Assembly (NCBI GenBank): GCA_015063745.1
Contig: SVTO01000029.1
Location: 1 to 34,546, forward strand
Length of the DNA: 34,546 nucleotides
Origin: Oscillospiraceae bacterium
GTDB taxonomy: Bacteria; Bacillota; Clostridia; Oscillospirales; CAG-272
Direction: 5' to 3'
In this document: positions 8,022 to 15,483 of the stretch, piece after piece
How the letters are laid out: each line of letters opens with the position of its first letter
Numbering within the stretch: position 1 is the stretch's first letter
The notes under the pieces: generated by a model
What the model was told of the DNA's origin: nothing
The model's database searches: none
The model's input: only the letters and a program-made list of their open reading frames with translations
Position numbers and translations under genes: made by a program

Positions 8022-8105
8022 GTTTATACCTCCCTATGGACTTCAGACCGCTGCTTAGAAAAATTTTCAGCGGCAGAGAGACGGGCACAAAATGAACCCG
8101 TTCAG
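8022..8105 (-). promoter_or_regulatory. Structured rpsF leader, candidate S6:S18 autoregulatory site
   Basis: The 84-base untranslated leader contains two hairpins on the minus strand: ACGGG/CCCGT, and CCGCTG/CAGCGG around a 14-base loop. Many bacteria have a CCG-containing rpsF leader bound by S6:S18 to repress translation. The position and the CCG-bearing stem fit that class, but I did not match it to a covariance model. Confidence 0.45.
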
Positions 8106-8111
8106 CTAAAT

Positions 8112-8140
8112 ATTATAACACATTTTCGCCTGCATGTCAA
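8112..8140 (-). promoter_or_regulatory. Consensus promoter of rpsF-ssb-rpsR
   Basis: TTGACA (8135-8140) and TATAAT (8112-8117) on the minus strand match the sigma-A consensus at all twelve positions with 17-base spacing. Confidence 0.9.
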
Positions 8141-8527
8141 GTATAATTTTCCTGTAACCCCTGCACGATTTGACGATTTTTCACATAATTCCGGATTCTT
8201 TTGGTGCACATTAGATAAAGCCTCCTGAAATTCATCCGAATAGTCATATAAGTCATATAATATATTATAATATTGAAAAAACAACCGTTTCAACCTATTC
8301 CCCCAAGCGGTCCGAATGCACAAGATTCTTCTGAAACAACACCGGGTTCATACAAAACGGACAACCATCCAGTCCTAAAACGAACAGAATAACGCCTCCA
8401 GAGAAAAAATATCGTGATTTTGCCCGAAAAGCGGAGAAAACATTTGTCAAACCTGCTGTGTGAAAGCGCGATAATCGCCCACGAATTTATCAAAATGGTA
8501 AATTTACAAAAAAATGTGAAAAAACAC
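8141..8527. other. Intergenic region between the rpsF and gap promoters, no gene seen
   Basis: This 387-base AT-rich stretch separates two divergent strong promoters. It holds two direct copies of AGTCATATA at about 8242-8260 followed by an AT tract, and a 6+6 inverted repeat AATTTA/TAAATT at about 8485-8507 just upstream of the gap -35. Short open frames of 60-70 codons lack ribosome sites and family resemblance. I see no RNA gene in it. Confidence 0.5.
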
Positions 8528-8556
8528 TTGTAACTGGACGCAAAATGGTATAAAAT
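8528..8556 (+). promoter_or_regulatory. gap promoter
   Basis: TTGTAA (8528-8533) and TAAAAT (8551-8556) have 17-base spacing, about 70 bases upstream of the gap start. Confidence 0.6.
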
Positions 8557-8564
8557 ATAACAGA

Positions 8565-8580
8565 GAAGGGAATTCCCTTC
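8565..8580. promoter_or_regulatory. 16-bp perfect palindrome at the gap transcription start, candidate operator
   Basis: GAAGGGAATTCCCTTC is perfectly self-complementary and lies from about +2 to +17 of the predicted transcript, where a repressor would block initiation or early elongation. It could also form a short stem at the mRNA 5' end. Confidence 0.5.
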
Positions 8581-8628
8581 CGCTTAGTTTGTTCCAAAAA
8601 AAATTATATATTTCGGAGGATTACACCA

Positions 8629-9648
8629 ATGTCTGTAAAAGTTGCTATTAATGGTTTCGGTCGTATCGGTCGTCTGGCTTTCCGTCAGATGTTCGGCGCT
8701 GAAGGTTACGAAGTTGTTGCTATCAACGACCTGACCAGCCCCAAGATGCTCGCTCACCTGCTGAAGTACGATACCGCTCAGGGTCGTTACGACGGTCACA
8801 CTGTAGAAGCTGACGACGAAGCCGGCACCATCACCGTTGACGGTAAGGTTCTGAAGATCTACGCTGAAAAGAACGCTGCTGACTGCCCCTGGGGTGAACT
8901 CGGTGTTGACGTAGTTCTGGAATGCACCGGTTTCTACACTTCCAAGGAAAAGTCCATGGCACACATCACTGCTGGTGCCAAGAAGGTTGTTATCTCTGCT
9001 CCCGCAGGTAATGACCTGAAGACCATCGTATACTCTGTAAACGAAAAGACCCTGACTGCTGAAGACCAGATTATCTCTGCTGCTTCCTGCACCACCAACT
9101 GCCTGGCTCCCATGGCAAAGGCTCTGAACGATTACGCTCCTGTTCTTTCCGGTATCATGACCACCGTACACGCTTACACCGGTGACCAGATGATCCTGGA
9201 CGGTCCCCACAGAAAGGGTGACCTGAGAAGAGCACGTGCTGGCGCACAGAATATCGTTCCCAACTCCACCGGCGCTGCAAAGGCTATCGGCCTGGTTATT
9301 CCCGAACTGAACGGCAAGCTGATCGGTTCCGCACAGAGAGTTCCCACCTGCACCGGTTCCACCACCATCCTGGTAGCTGTTGTTAAGGGTAAGGACATCA
9401 CCAAGGAAGGCATCAACGCTGCTATGAAGGCTGCTGCTTCCGAATCCTTCGGCTACAACACAGACGAAATCGTATCTTCCGACGTTATCGGTATGCGTTA
9501 CGGTTCTCTGTTCGATGCTACCCAGACCATGGTAACCAAGATTGACGAAGAAACCTACCAGGTACAGGTTGTTTCCTGGTATGATAACGAAAACTCCTAC
9601 ACCAGCCAGATGGTTCGTACCATCAAGTACTTCGCAGAACTCAACTAA
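8629..9648 (+). CDS. gap: Glyceraldehyde-3-phosphate dehydrogenase, NAD-dependent type
   Basis: The 339-residue enzyme oxidises glyceraldehyde 3-phosphate to 1,3-bisphosphoglycerate in glycolysis. The NAD-binding start [14 protein letters not shown] is intact, and D34 in AINDL points to NAD rather than NADP. The catalytic cysteine C154 is in SAASCTTNC and the base H181 in [10 protein letters not shown]; the phosphate site [18 protein letters not shown] and the C-terminal [16 protein letters not shown] are complete. Codon use is strongly biased (GCT, GTT, CTG, AAG), unlike most neighbours, as expected for a very highly expressed gene. An AT-rich leader with CGGAGG precedes ATG 8629. It is monocistronic, ending at the strong terminator at 9696. 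Confidence 0.98.
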   Translation: MSVKVAINGFGRIGRLAFRQMFGAEGYEVVAINDLTSPKMLAHLLKYDTAQGRYDGHTVEADDEAGTITVDGKVLKIYAEKNAADCPWGELGVDVVLECTGFYTSKEKSMAHITAGAKKVVISAPAGNDLKTIVYSVNEKTLTAEDQIISAASCTTNCLAPMAKALNDYAPVLSGIMTTVHAYTGDQMILDGPHRKGDLRRARAGAQNIVPNSTGAAKAIGLVIPELNGKLIGSAQRVPTCTGSTTILVAVVKGKDITKEGINAAMKAAASESFGYNTDEIVSSDVIGMRYGSLFDATQTMVTKIDEETYQVQVVSWYDNENSYTSQMVRTIKYFAELN

Positions 9649-9695
9649 GTTCCGGAGAACGTAAGCTGCACGGAGAATTCCGAACAGTAAATAAG

Positions 9696-9735
9696 ATAAC
9701 CGGGTTGTCAAAAATGGACAACCCGGTTATTTTTT
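9696..9735 (+). terminator. gap terminator
   Basis: Perfect 14-bp arms (9696-9709 and 9717-9730) with a 7-base loop are followed by a run of T. Confidence 0.93.
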
Positions 9736-9755
9736 GTTAAAACAACGCAATATAA

Positions 9756-9793
9756 AAAAAACGCTTGCAAAACGAGTATGTATGATGTATAAT
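9756..9793 (+). promoter_or_regulatory. Promoter of the large glycoside-hydrolase-like gene with an overlapping cre-like site
   Basis: TTGCAA (9765-9770) and TATAAT (9788-9793) have 17-base spacing. AAAAAACGCTTGCA (9756-9769) agrees with 12 of 14 positions of the catabolite-responsive element consensus TGWAARCGYTWNCW and covers the -35. The promoter is well supported; the CcpA/LacI-type operator is a guess. Confidence 0.6.
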
Positions 9794-9856
9794 GACCAAA
9801 AAGCAGAATTCTATTTTTTTATATCAGAAATACAATGTCATACAGGAGGAAATATA

Positions 9857-12800
9857 ATGAAAGTAATGGAGTACAGAATTGCCGCTTCCCAGTGGCCCAT
9901 GGATGCGGAACTCGGCAACAACCGTATCATTGCCGAAGCGCCGGAAGGAAAGTACATCCGGGTAAAGATGCCCTGGCGACGCCGAGATATGCATCCAGAA
10001 TGTATCGGTATGAAAGTTCGTTTTACACCCACCGGAAAAGAAGCGGAAAAGAATTTCGGTACCGATGAAGTGACCAATATCCGGATCGAAAAAGCGGAAC
10101 GCGAAGAAGGCATCATTGTATTCGAAGCACCCGTTGCCGGTAAATATGAGATCTACTACTATCCGGGTAAAGTCGGTGGCTGGGTGTATTCTCCCGATGC
10201 TGTATATGATAAAGTGGAAGACATGAAAGCGGACGAAGCCTGGCTCGCCGGAATGACGGAAGATCAGGTGAAAGAGGGAGAGGTTCTCTTTTACGAAGCC
10301 CGCACCGAGCACGATTCCTATTACCCCATGGAAGTTCCCATGACAGCGGAAGAACTGGCATCCTTTACAGCGGATGATGTACCGTTCAAGGTAATCATGG
10401 AATCCCGTCTTCGCTCCATCCGCATGAAGTATGAAATGCCTTACATCTGGACCGAACGCAGTGCGGAAGACCTCCTGACCCTGACCGATACAGCATATGC
10501 CAACGAACACTACGTATTCCAGGTGGGCGTATACGGCATAAAGGAAGTCAAGGACATCCGTGTGGACTTCTACGATGCTGCCGGCAATAAGCTGGATACC
10601 GATAAATGCATCTGCTTCAACCTGTCCGGTGTGAATACCGACGGTATTCCTTTCGAGATTCACAGAGATATCGCGGAAAAAGAAGTCCTGCCTCTCTGGT
10701 GCGGTATTCCCGTGGAAAAGTGGGAAAACGCAGCCGGCAGCGAACTGAAGGTAACAGCCGTAATTTCCGCCGCCAATACGGATTATACCGTAAAATCCGA
10801 AATCATTCTGAATGTGGAGAACGACACGATTCCGAGAAACGGTGATAATGATCTGTGGCGTATGGCCCGTCTGTTCTGGCTGAATTCCGATCTGGGTATC
10901 AGCGATCAGGTCCTCAAACCCTTCACACCCATTGAAAACGGTGAAGAAGACCTGTCCATGGGACTGATCGGCAAACAGATCATCCCCGGCAGCCTCGGCC
11001 TTCCCGAAAAGATCGTCAGCTACTACAACGATGAATGTCTGATCGGCGAAAAGGGAAGAAATGTTCTGAACGGCGGATTCAGTCTGAATATCGAAAAGAC
11101 CGGTGCAGTGGTCAACAACGACGCAGAATCCCCCGCAGAGCGTGAAATCAGAGGTACCAATACCACCGTAATCAAAACCGAAGCAATCCGCAGTGACATC
11201 CGTATCAGCAGCGACATCAAGTACGAAGCCGACGGTCATGTCGACTGTAAACTGTATCTGGAAGCAGCGGAAGACGGCGAATATGCCTTCAACCTCCAGA
11301 TGTTCGTGGATGCGAAGATGGCGGAATACATGGTCGGTATGTGTTACGAAGGCGGCAAGACCCCCGGCTGGTGGACATACGACTGGAAACACACGGAAGT
11401 ATTCGGTGAAAACGTATGGCTTGGCAGCGTCCGCGGCGGTATCCAGATCAAGCTTCTGCCCGCCAACGAACAGTGGAGTACCTTCGGCAGCGCCCATATC
11501 CTGCCTCCCATGTGGTATAACGAAGGCATGGGCAGCATGAGCATGAAGAAACTGCCGGACGAAGACAAGGTTCTGGTAGAAAGCAAGACAGGCAGGATGC
11601 ACCTGAAAGCCGGTCAGAAGGAACTGCTGCACTTCCACCTGCTGCTCACTCCCTTCCATCCCATTGACTATAAGTATCACTGGACGGAAAGAATGTCCTG
11701 CGGCGGAACCAGAGCTCACACCCAGGGAATTGATAAATTCGACTGGGCGGTAGAGCATGGCGGAACTCTGGTATATCTGCATCACGGGTCTAAGTTTAAT
11801 TGGAATATCAACTATCCTTTCTTAGAACCGGAAGGACTCAAGGGAGATGTGGATGATGCTCATGAGAGAGGGCTCACCTATAAAATTTACTACACAGTAC
11901 GCGAACTGTCTAACTATGCTACGGAACTTTGGGCACTCCGCTCATTCGGTGATGAGATTCTGAACATGGATACAAACACTGAAGTAGTGGCAGACTATTG
12001 GATGCCCGCTGAAGAGAAGGCTTGCCGTAAAGGTATGTGCTTCAACCCCAACTGGTGGAGAGGCGGTTTGTGGCTGGTAGAACATATGTACGAAGGCTAC
12101 GTAGGCCAGTGGCATCAGCCTCTGCCCGACGGAAACGTGGACTGTGCTGTACATATGAATGGTGACTCCAGATGGCATAACTACTACGTGGAAGGCATGA
12201 AGTGGCTGATTGAAGAAATCGGTATCGACGGTCTGTATCTGGACGGCATCGGTTACGACCGCCGTATCATGAAGAGACTGCGCCGGGTTATGGAAGACAG
12301 CGGAAAGAGATGCGACATTGATATCCACAGCGGCAACGACCATCAGGTGGTTTCCTACGGCTACATTTCTCCCGCCAACCGTTACCTCGAACATTTCGTT
12401 TACGCCGATTCCCTGTGGCTCGGTGAAGGGTATGCCTATGAAACCATGTCCTACGATTACCAGCTTATTGAAAACTCCGCGATCCCCTTCGGCGTCATGA
12501 GCGAAATGCTGCAGGGCGGCGGTAATCCCTACAGAGGTATGGTATTCGGCGAAACCGCCCGTCTCGGCACACAGCCCGTTGTATATGAAATTCTCAAGGT
12601 TCAGCGTGAATTCGATATGACCGACACCAGAATGCTCGGTTTCTGGAACCCCGAGTGCCCCGTAGTAGCCGAAAACGACCGCATCAAGGCAACCGCATTC
12701 GTAAAGGAAGACGGCAGAGCACTTGTGGCCATGGCAAACTGGTATCCGGATAAGAGAAGCAGTATGGTGACTGTCAATAAGGAACAGCTGGGTATCGAAG

Positions 12801-12922
12801 GCGACTATGAATTCTATGCGCCCGCCATCGAAGGGTTCCAGGAAGAAACTGTATTCTCCTCTATGGATATGATTCCTTTCGAAAAGAATAAAGGCTGGAT
12901 CTTCCTTCTCAGACGTAAGTAA
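9857..12922 (+). CDS. Large cytoplasmic glycoside-hydrolase-like protein, substrate unknown
   Basis: This 1021-residue protein has no signal peptide or membrane segment. The N-terminal part (about 1-300) is beta-rich with a GWVYSPDAVYDKVEDM segment. The middle (about 300-620) resembles glycosidase beta-sandwich domains, with GWWTYDWKHTEVFGENVWLG. The region from about 630 resembles a TIM-barrel glycosidase: LVYLHHGSKFNWN, the tryptophan-rich NPNWWRGGLWLVEHMYEG, GLYLDGIGYDRR with an aspartate near 796 in a catalytic-type strand end, and a later DIDIHSGND. A small C-terminal beta domain follows. This is closest in feel to the uncharacterised large glycosidase families near GH123 (DUF6067-like). 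ATG 9857 follows AGGAGG; an upstream in-frame start at 9734 overlaps the gap terminator and the promoter and is rejected. Codon use changes locally at about 11785-12035. Confidence 0.7.
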   Translation: MKVMEYRIAASQWPMDAELGNNRIIAEAPEGKYIRVKMPWRRRDMHPECIGMKVRFTPTGKEAEKNFGTDEVTNIRIEKAEREEGIIVFEAPVAGKYEIYYYPGKVGGWVYSPDAVYDKVEDMKADEAWLAGMTEDQVKEGEVLFYEARTEHDSYYPMEVPMTAEELASFTADDVPFKVIMESRLRSIRMKYEMPYIWTERSAEDLLTLTDTAYANEHYVFQVGVYGIKEVKDIRVDFYDAAGNKLDTDKCICFNLSGVNTDGIPFEIHRDIAEKEVLPLWCGIPVEKWENAAGSELKVTAVISAANTDYTVKSEIILNVENDTIPRNGDNDLWRMARLFWLNSDLGISDQVLKPFTPIENGEEDLSMGLIGKQIIPGSLGLPEKIVSYYNDECLIGEKGRNVLNGGFSLNIEKTGAVVNNDAESPAEREIRGTNTTVIKTEAIRSDIRISSDIKYEADGHVDCKLYLEAAEDGEYAFNLQMFVDAKMAEYMVGMCYEGGKTPGWWTYDWKHTEVFGENVWLGSVRGGIQIKLLPANEQWSTFGSAHILPPMWYNEGMGSMSMKKLPDEDKVLVESKTGRMHLKAGQKELLHFHLLLTPFHPIDYKYHWTERMSCGGTRAHTQGIDKFDWAVEHGGTLVYLHHGSKFNWNINYPFLEPEGLKGDVDDAHERGLTYKIYYTVRELSNYATELWALRSFGDEILNMDTNTEVVADYWMPAEEKACRKGMCFNPNWWRGGLWLVEHMYEGYVGQWHQPLPDGNVDCAVHMNGDSRWHNYYVEGMKWLIEEIGIDGLYLDGIGYDRRIMKRLRRVMEDSGKRCDIDIHSGNDHQVVSYGYISPANRYLEHFVYADSLWLGEGYAYETMSYDYQLIENSAIPFGVMSEMLQGGGNPYRGMVFGETARLGTQPVVYEILKVQREFDMTDTRMLGFWNPECPVVAENDRIKATAFVKEDGRALVAMANWYPDKRSSMVTVNKEQLGIEGDYEFYAPAIEGFQEETVFSSMDMIPFEKNKGWIFLLRRK

Positions 12923-12929
12923 TAACAAA

Positions 12930-12960
12930 GGCTGTACTGCTGAAAAAAGGCAGTACAGCC
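12930..12960 (+). terminator. Hairpin after the large glycoside-hydrolase-like gene
   Basis: Perfect 11-bp arms (12930-12940, 12950-12960) surround a 9-base A-rich loop eight bases after the stop codon. No T tract follows, so it may stabilise the mRNA end as much as terminate. Confidence 0.55.
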
Positions 12961-13022
12961 GAACATTCCGGCAGAAAAGAAAAGAAAAACGAAAATTTTG
13001 ACATTTTTGCTATGGAATCATA

Positions 13023-13051
13023 TTGACATAACGTGAATTTTATGATATTAT
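13023..13051 (+). promoter_or_regulatory. Strong promoter of the orphan membrane-protein gene
   Basis: TTGACA (13023-13028) and TATTAT (13046-13051) have 17-base spacing. A nested inverted repeat (TGATAC at 13060-13065 with GTATCA at 13086-13091, enclosing CGAT/ATCG) begins at the predicted transcript start and could form a protective 5' stem. Confidence 0.8.
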
Positions 13052-13120
13052 ACTTATATTGATACGTGTAACGATTCGAATATCGGTATCATAAAATTTT
13101 ATACCAAACGGAGAGTGTAT

Positions 13121-13930
13121 ATGGAAACAAAACAGAATTACAAGTATTTTACAGCTCCGCCGATCAACATTCTGATGATCATCGGCCTGGCAGTATTGGT
13201 AATCGGTATTATTTTGGTCAGCTTGTTCTCATCGACCCGTATTACCGGTCTGATCGGAATTATCGTAGGTTTTGTTCTTGTGATCGTAGCTTCCGGCGGT
13301 AAGTCCACCGATACGGATATCGACTACCAGGTTGCTGAACGTATCAAGGACCTGCAGGAACGTTCCGAAAAGAAGTTCGAAGTATACGAAAAGCACTTCC
13401 TGAAGATGCTCAAGCCCATCGACCTGAGAGGTTATGACTTTGAAGCGAAGGAAGAACCCTTCTACTATACCCGCGGCCGTGACGGGAAGCACAGAACCAA
13501 CTATTTCATGGGCTGCAACCTGATCTTCACCAGCGAAAAGATCTATATGTTCGGCAGACGTTTCTCTCTGACCGACGACCTGATCGACTCCGACATTCCC
13601 GTATCCTACTTCTACAACGAACTGGAAAAGGCAGAACTGGAAGAAAAGGTATACAAGACCACCGTCGGCAAGCGTGACGTTGAAGTTCCTTTCTACGTAT
13701 TCAAGATTATGAAGAAGGACGGAACCGAAGCTCTGCGTATGTGCGTTGACTACGGTGCAGATACCGACAAGGCACTGGAAGACATCACCAGAGCCATCAA
13801 CGTAAGACAGGTTGAACTGGACAAGAGAGCCAAGGAAACCGCAGAACGCCGTGCAGCATTCCGTGCAAAGATCGAAGCCGAAAAGGCTGCCGATGCCGCT
13901 GCTGCAGAAGCCGGTGAACTGGCCGAATAA
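13121..13930 (+). CDS. Two-helix membrane protein with a cytoplasmic domain of unknown function
   Basis: I do not recognise a named family for this 269-residue protein. Two hydrophobic helices at about 15-37 and 42-58 form a hairpin anchor. A charged, probably cytoplasmic region follows: a helical stretch DYQVAERIKDLQERSEKKFEVYEKHFLKML, then a beta-rich part (about 110-210) with NLIFTSEKIYMFGRRFSLTDD, which recalls PH/GRAM-like lipid-binding folds. An alanine/glutamate-rich helix (about 225-269) ends the protein. ATG 13121 sits seven bases after GGAG; a GTG six bases earlier lies in the ribosome site. Codon use is strongly biased (GAA, AAG, CTG, CGT) in the way gap is, and the promoter is near consensus, so the protein is probably abundant. 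It is monocistronic between two hairpins. Confidence 0.85.
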   Translation: METKQNYKYFTAPPINILMIIGLAVLVIGIILVSLFSSTRITGLIGIIVGFVLVIVASGGKSTDTDIDYQVAERIKDLQERSEKKFEVYEKHFLKMLKPIDLRGYDFEAKEEPFYYTRGRDGKHRTNYFMGCNLIFTSEKIYMFGRRFSLTDDLIDSDIPVSYFYNELEKAELEEKVYKTTVGKRDVEVPFYVFKIMKKDGTEALRMCVDYGADTDKALEDITRAINVRQVELDKRAKETAERRAAFRAKIEAEKAADAAAAEAGELAE

Positions 13931-13943
13931 AATCAAATATACC

Positions 13944-13975
13944 AAAGGGATGCAGAATTACCTGCATCCTTTTTG
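13944..13975 (+). terminator. Terminator after the orphan membrane-protein gene
   Basis: Arms 13944-13955 and 13962-13973 pair over 12 positions with one G-T, around a 6-base loop, and run into TTTTTG. Confidence 0.9.
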
Positions 13976-13999
13976 TTTGTCTGAATAGGGAAAAGTCTA

Positions 14000-14028
14000 T
14001 TGACCTTCACGGGATTTGGGTGTATAAT
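14000..14028 (+). promoter_or_regulatory. Promoter of the DUF512-der-plsY operon
   Basis: TTGACC (14000-14005) and TATAAT (14023-14028) have 17-base spacing. A weak stem (GCCTTTT with AAAGGGC) lies in the leader at about 14062-14084. No comparable promoter or terminator was seen before 22185. Confidence 0.8.
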
Positions 14029-14109
14029 ATATAAAGGATAATAGTAAACTGACGTATTACGGCCTTTTTTGGGAAGAAAGGGCTGAAGGAAAACCGATAA
14101 GGGGAAATA

Positions 14110-15423
14110 ATGGTAACAATCACAGGCGTACTGCCGCGCTCAAGAGCAGCCAAAAACGGAATACAGCCGGGGGATATCCTGCTGGAAATCAACGGCTATC
14201 CCATCAGGGACGTACTGGACTACCGTTTCCGCCTGACCGAAAAAACGGTAACATTGAAACTCCACAGAGAGGCGGAACTGATCGAAGTGACCATCCGCAA
14301 GGGCGAGTATGACGACATCGGCCTGGAATTCGGTACCCCTTTGATGGATAAAAAGCACCGCTGTGAAAACGGATGCATCTTCTGCTTCATAGATCAGAAC
14401 CCGGAAGGTATGCGTGAATCCATCTATTTCAAAGACGACGACTCACGCCTCTCCTTCCTGCACGGCAACTACATCACCCTGACAAATCTGCACGATGAAG
14501 ACATCGACCGCATCCTGGAAATGCATATCTCTCCCATCAACGTGTCCGTGCATACCACCAATCCGGAACTGCGCGTGAAAATGATGAAAAACAAACGTGC
14601 GGGCCAGGTGCTCTCCTACATGAAGCGAATGGCAGATGCAGGCACAAAACTGCGCGGTCAGATCGTATTGTGCAAGGGGATCAACGACGGAGAAGAACTG
14701 GACCGTTCCATGCGTGATCTGTGTGCCTTCTATCCCGCCCTCGACAGCGTATCCGTTGTTCCGGCAGGATTGACAAGATACCGGAAAAAACTCCATCCTC
14801 TGGAAGCCTTCACCGGTGAAGAATGCCGCAGTATCATAAAACAGATCAATACCTTCGGGGATGCCTGCAGGGAAAAGTACGGTGAGCGCATATTCTATGC
14901 CGCGGATGAATTTTATGTAAAGGGAGAGCTTCCTCTGCCGGACGGAGAATACTACGGCGAATATACCCAGATCGAAAACGGCGTCGGCATGCTGACTTCC
15001 TTTGAAGAAGAATTCCATACCATGCTGCGGATGCTGGAGGACGACGAAAAACCGTCTGCCAGAGAAGTATCCGTAGCCACGGGCGAAGCGGCATACGGCA
15101 TGATCACCAGGCTGACCGAGGAACTGGAAAGGGAATGTCCCGGCTTCACCTGCCATGTTCATTGCATAAAGAACAATTTCTTCGGCGGTCATGTCACCGT
15201 AACGGGTCTTCTGACCGGACAGGATATCGCAGAACAGCTGAGTGTTCCGGGGAGAAAACTGGGAGAAGAACTCTTCTTATCCAGAACCACCCTTCGCAGT
15301 GAGGGAGACCTGTTTTTATGCGGTATGTCACCCGCCGAACTGGAAGAAAAACTGAGCACACCGATCACCTTTACGGAATCGGACGGCGCAGAATTCCTGT
15401 GCAGACTGCTCGGTATAGAATAA
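14110..15423 (+). CDS. DUF512 radical-SAM protein with an N-terminal PDZ-like domain
   Basis: The 437-residue protein starts with a PDZ-like region (ITGVLPRSRAAKNGIQPGDILLEING, residues 4-29). A radical-SAM-type cysteine set follows, C85-x3-C89-x2-C92 in RCENGCIFCFIDQ, which would hold a 4Fe-4S cluster. The middle contains DDDSRLSFLHGNYITLTN and SPINVSVHTTNPELR, typical of the DUF512 family. The C-terminal DUF512 part begins near residue 250 and includes VATGEAAYG and KNNFFGGHVTVTGLLTG. The biochemical role of the family is not known to me. Its place directly upstream of der is a recurrent arrangement in Clostridia, which hints at a link to ribosome assembly or envelope growth. The start is ATG 14110 after AAGGGG. 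Confidence 0.9.
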   Translation: MVTITGVLPRSRAAKNGIQPGDILLEINGYPIRDVLDYRFRLTEKTVTLKLHREAELIEVTIRKGEYDDIGLEFGTPLMDKKHRCENGCIFCFIDQNPEGMRESIYFKDDDSRLSFLHGNYITLTNLHDEDIDRILEMHISPINVSVHTTNPELRVKMMKNKRAGQVLSYMKRMADAGTKLRGQIVLCKGINDGEELDRSMRDLCAFYPALDSVSVVPAGLTRYRKKLHPLEAFTGEECRSIIKQINTFGDACREKYGERIFYAADEFYVKGELPLPDGEYYGEYTQIENGVGMLTSFEEEFHTMLRMLEDDEKPSAREVSVATGEAAYGMITRLTEELERECPGFTCHVHCIKNNFFGGHVTVTGLLTGQDIAEQLSVPGRKLGEELFLSRTTLRSEGDLFLCGMSPAELEEKLSTPITFTESDGAEFLCRLLGIE

Positions 15424-15483
15424 ACGGAAATACAATCGGAAAAGACAGAAAGGCTGTGCCAGAGTGTACAGATTAGGTGAAAT

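Noticed and set aside
8290-8493. 67-codon minus-strand open frame in the rpsF-gap gap
   Set aside because: No ribosome site, atypical composition and no recognised domain.
9734-9856. Upstream in-frame start for the glycosidase-like gene
   Set aside because: It overlaps the gap terminator and the gene's own promoter and lacks a ribosome site.
9824-11785. 653-codon minus-strand open frame
   Set aside because: It is the antisense shadow of the glycosidase-like gene; composition is F/H/C-rich with no motifs.
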